Source: CAUZFZ01 sp963579025
GTDB taxonomy: Bacteria; Planctomycetota; Planctomycetia; Planctomycetales; Planctomycetaceae
Length of the DNA stretch: 42,306 nucleotides
Direction of reading: 5' to 3'
NCBI GenBank assembly: GCA_963579025.1
Contig: CAUZFZ010000090.1
Span: 1 to 42,306 of the forward strand
This document shows positions 41,808-42,306 of this stretch, in pieces (within the stretch, counting starts at the first letter, position 1; each line of letters begins with the position of its first letter). The notes beneath the pieces are model-generated. The model was not told the DNA's origin. It ran no database searches and saw only the letters and a program-made list of their open reading frames with translations. The translations under genes and the position numbers were made by a program.

Positions 41808-42251
41808 TTATCCTGAAATGACAATTATCCTAAAATCACAACCGCCCATGCGCACCGAGAGAATGAAGCATTCGTCCCCGCCTTCGCCGATCAGCGCGAG
41901 CCAATTCTCACCGGAAGCGATGCGGTAAGCGCCGTGTTCGAGACGATCAGCGGTGACGCCGAGTTTCGCCGCGTGCGGGCTCTCGCCTGCGTAGATCGGA
42001 ACCGGAACATCGACGGAGGGCTCGACTCTGATTGGAAACCGCGCGCCGGAGATCTTCGCAACGTAGGTTTGGAGGTCAGCCGCCGCCAACCGCGTCGAAC
42101 GCGCCGGAGATTCGCTGATGATAATCTCAGTGTAAGCCTTTCCTTCATCAACAAGAAACTGGTCCTCGGCGTTCACCTGCGCGATGGAAAGACTGAATGC
42201 GCAGACGGCGGTAAGAATTCGAAGCTTTTTCAGGGTGATGTCTCGGGGCAT
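41808..42251 (-). pseudogene. Truncated start of a DUF4838-type secreted protein, copy 2
   Basis: A 147-residue frame with a good ribosome site (GGAAGGAA about 10 bases upstream) and a signal peptide (KLRILTAVCAFSLSIAQVNA), then the N-terminal domain FLVDEGKAYTEIIISESPAR, DLQTYVAKISGARFPIRVEP, GVTADRLEHGAYRIASGE and WLALIG. After that the similarity to the family ends and the frame stops at 41808. It could still make a small secreted protein. DNA from about 41926 to 42227 matches copy 1 (39324-39612) at about 90%. The two copies face the same way and flank the DUF1501 gene. Confidence 0.65.
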
Positions 42252-42306
42252 CGGTTTACCGTTCCTTCCATCAATTTCGCCAGCAAATCAGGGGAGAACG
42301 TAAAAG

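Noticed and set aside
1..42306. CRISPR arrays, tRNA, rRNA, transposases, phage genes
   Set aside because: None was recognised on reading; weak negatives, since a covariance-model search was not possible here.

Overview
The window reads as a chromosomal segment of a Planctomycetota bacterium (Planctomycetaceae-like). I infer this from the gene families, not from any marker gene: a cytochrome-domain DUF1549/DUF1553 protein, two twin-arginine DUF1501 proteins, a DUF1080 remnant, a secreted TPR-CHAT protein, an Asp-box sialidase, SIS and cyclophilin proteins, and many GC-rich palindromic repeats scattered between genes. I saw no rRNA, tRNA, CRISPR array, integrase or transposase.

Layout. 1-2054 (+): tail of a possible upstream gene, a receiver-domain protein and a cytoplasmic HExxH protein, joined by ATGA stop/start overlaps. 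2300-4582 (-): a methyltransferase, a truncated GtrB-type glycosyltransferase paralogue and its full-length relative, probably for envelope glycosylation. 4780-6417 (+): M19 dipeptidase and a small membrane protein. 6483-8634 (-): the GTPase Obg and a parvulin-type isomerase whose N-terminus runs through a dispersed repeat. 8777-10123 (+): secreted nitrilase-family protein. 10154-10738 (-): a protein with the two halves of an acyl carrier protein in swapped order. 10981-14592 (+): very large FtsX-type permease. 14589-15907: small ORFs, a nested palindrome and a frameshifted, headless DUF1080 gene. 16021-17187 (+): sialidase.

17285-20361 (-): a 741-residue membrane-anchored protein overlapping a CvpA-like protein. 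20847-22562 (+): Tat-signal protein and a tiny secreted peptide. 22759-24465 (-): two membrane-anchored coiled-coil proteins and an overlapping 48-residue membrane protein, probably one operon. 24829-28363 (-): SIS isomerase overlapping the PSD1 gene. 28661-32901 (+): metal-site (TRASH/YHS-like) protein, cyclophilin, DUF1501 protein, and a mannonate-dehydratase-type enolase-superfamily enzyme. 32941-34461 (-): flavin disulfide oxidoreductase.

34582-42306 is the most rearranged part. It holds a composite inverted repeat, a beta-rich gene with no visible proper start, an 18-base inverted repeat, the CHAT gene with a terminator-like hairpin in its leader, and a DUF1501 gene flanked by two truncated copies of the same secreted-protein 5' end. 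A likely class-V aminotransferase fragment lies there too.

The most unusual single observation is the permuted acyl-carrier-like protein at 10154-10738, whose phosphopantetheine serine position is occupied by a C-terminal tyrosine. The window otherwise mixes housekeeping genes (obg, isomerases) with secreted polymer-degradation genes and clear gene decay. I do not see a multi-gene defence or mobile system that I could defend as new.
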